In this document: positions 62,802-64,000 of the stretch, in pieces
How the letters are laid out: the number at the start of each line of letters is the position of its first letter
Numbering within the stretch: the stretch's first letter is position 1
Position numbers and translations under genes: made by a program
The notes under the pieces: model-generated
Database searches by the model: none
What the model was told of the DNA's origin: nothing
The model's input: only the letters and a program-made list of their open reading frames with translations
Assembly: GCF_009828065.1 (NCBI RefSeq)
Contig: NZ_WTYK01000010.1
Location: forward strand, 1 to 64,000
Length of the DNA stretch: 64,000 bases
From: Croceibacterium soli
Lineage (GTDB): Bacteria > Pseudomonadota > Alphaproteobacteria > Sphingomonadales > Sphingomonadaceae
Direction: 5' to 3'

Positions 62802-64000
62802 CTAGCGGGCCAGTGGTTCCCGATCGCGATCGACAACGGCCGCCGCCGCAGTATCCATCGTGACGTTGCAGACGGTCTTGAACAGGTCCGGCAGGGTCTC
62901 CACCACCAGGATAAGGGCTAAGAACTCAAGCGGGATACCGAACAGCGCCAGCACCGGCGCGGCGGTCGCGACCATCGTCGCCTGGCCCGGGATGCCGACC
63001 GAGCCGACCTCGATCAGGGTCTTGAGCACGCCCGCAGCCAGCAGCAACGCGATGCCGTATGGCAGGCCGTACACGATCGCGCCGTAGGCCCCATAGAAGA
63101 TGCTCGAGGCCGGGGAGCTGACCCGCAGCAGCGAAACCGCCAACGGCACCGAGATATCGGCGGAGTGCTCGCGCACGCCGAGCCTCGTGGCCGATCGTAG
63201 GATCAGCGGCAGGCAGGCGAGCGAGCTCTGCGTTCCGAAAGCGACCACTTGCGTCGGCAGCACCGCCCTGGCGAAGGCGCCCAGCCGTACCCGGCCGAAC
63301 AGCACCGCCACCGCATAGGCGCAGGCGGTCAGCGCGAGGACGATCGCGATGTAGAGCAGCACATAATGCGCCAGGCCGAGCAGCACGGCAGTGCCGTGGG
63401 TGTTCGCGGTGACGAGGATCAGCCCGGCGACACCGATCGGGGCGAGGGCGAGAACCCAGCCGATGAGCACGAACATCGCCTCCGCCAACCCGGTCAGCAC
63501 CGCCGCCATTGGGGCGCGCTTGTGCTCGTCGATCCGGGTCAGCGCCGCGCCGAAGACGATCGCGAAGAACACCACCGGCAACAGCGATCCTCCCGCGGCG
63601 GCGGCGACGATGTTGGACGGAACCATGCCTAGGATCATATCGGCGACCGGCAGGCGGGCCGCCTCGACCGGAGCGCCGCCCGTACCGCGCAGGGCCTCGG
63701 CCATCTCGGGGCTGATCGGCCAGAGCGCCAGCAGCGCCGGCGCCAGAGCCACGCCGACCGCTATGCCGAGCACGTACAGCGCCGCGATCACCAGGACCGT
63801 CCGGCGCGCGATCCCGGTACCCTCGGCCAGCCCCGCCGAGCGGATGAACGTGGTCGAAAGCAGCGCGAACACCAGCGGCAGGATCGTCATCTGCAGCGCC
63901 GCCAGCCACAGCTTGCCGATCACCCCCGCCGCAGCGACCACCGCGTCGCTCCACTCGGCACGCCCAGGCCCCGGCAGCGCCAGCCCGCCGATCACGCCGA
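62802..64000 (-). CDS. dicarboxylate/amino acid:cation symporter (5' end outside the window)
   Basis: An SDF/DAACS family transporter, cut by the window end at 64000; at least 399 residues are present. Family marks: QMTILPLVFALLSTTF, SGGSxxxxP-type AAAAGGSLLPVVFFAIVFGAAL, FGTQSSLACLPLIL (where other members have GTSSSxATLP), and the last helices with GIPGQATMVATAAPVLALFGIP. It probably takes up C4-dicarboxylates or acidic amino acids with Na+ or H+. Start not visible. Confidence 0.9.
   Translation of the reverse strand, partial: GVIGGLALPGPGRAEWSDAVVAAAGVIGKLWLAALQMTILPLVFALLSTTFIRSAGLAEGTGIARRTVLVIAALYVLGIAVGVALAPALLALWPISPEMAEALRGTGGAPVEAARLPVADMILGMVPSNIVAAAAGGSLLPVVFFAIVFGAALTRIDEHKRAPMAAVLTGLAEAMFVLIGWVLALAPIGVAGLILVTANTHGTAVLLGLAHYVLLYIAIVLALTACAYAVAVLFGRVRLGAFARAVLPTQVVAFGTQSSLACLPLILRSATRLGVREHSADISVPLAVSLLRVSSPASSIFYGAYGAIVYGLPYGIALLLAAGVLKTLIEVGSVGIPGQATMVATAAPVLALFGIPLEFLALILVVETLPDLFKTVCNVTMDTAAAAVVDRDREPLAR

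Overview
The window is a 64 kb stretch of a GC-rich alphaproteobacterial chromosome. Several features point to the order Sphingomonadales (Erythrobacteraceae or Sphingomonadaceae). These are a CcrM-type GANTC methyltransferase, a ChvG/ChvI - HPrK - PTS - pckA block, a split transhydrogenase (pntAA/pntAB/pntB) preceded by an aa3-type oxidase subunit IV, a CpaF ATPase, and intergenic regions full of short palindromic repeats. The placement is an inference from gene content; there is no rRNA gene to test it. Genes are packed on both strands with many 1-8 bp start/stop overlaps, and no tRNA, rRNA, CRISPR array, prophage or transposase was seen.

Layout. 0.2-6 kb: a detoxification-like cluster of seven minus-strand genes (three GSTs, SRPBCC, PhnB-like VOC, a double DUF1428 protein, another VOC protein) transcribed away from an HxlR regulator, plus a fourth GST convergent with that regulator. 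6-15 kb: MpaB-like DUF2236 protein, cobS, a class A penicillin-binding protein, truA-fmt, recR, def, a Cys-rich copper-storage-like protein and a beta-barrel protein. 15-22 kb: L,D-transpeptidase, DUF1622, a DivK-like receiver, fhs, rmuC and a lipoprotein. 22-29.5 kb: a TrmH-type methylase, HPr, EIIA(Man), rapZ, hprK, chvG and chvI, with pckA divergent. 29.6-36 kb: DUF885 hydrolase, DUF3597, alpha/beta hydrolase, and two cysteine desulfurases plus a 2Fe-2S ferredoxin. 36-47.6 kb: parC, cca, Nudix, DUF1285, GNAT, a PQQ-type sugar dehydrogenase, rnhB, ccrM and folP. 47.6-54 kb: SDR, an NtrC-like regulator, oxidase subunit IV, pntAA, a DUF559 endonuclease, pntAB, pntB and a racemase. 54-64 kb: dGTPase-like HD protein, NAD(P)-binding protein, two entericidins, two DMT transporters, cpaF, a GT39-like membrane protein and a dicarboxylate symporter cut by the window end.

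The most unusual material is in the gaps. At least five unrelated families of short inverted repeats recur, mostly as inverted pairs (REPIN-like). One family normally has its two arms 0-30 bp apart. At 51.5-52.0 kb the same two arms are about 350 bp apart and enclose a DUF559 endonuclease gene that sits between pntAA and pntAB. That arrangement resembles a nuclease-bearing parent copy of the repeat and is the best candidate for an undescribed system. Two other repeat events reshaped genes. A 104 bp tandem duplication between the two cysteine desulfurases keeps an unbroken ATGA stop/start chain through two 35-residue ORFs, and a repeat arm supplies the ribosome binding site of cca.
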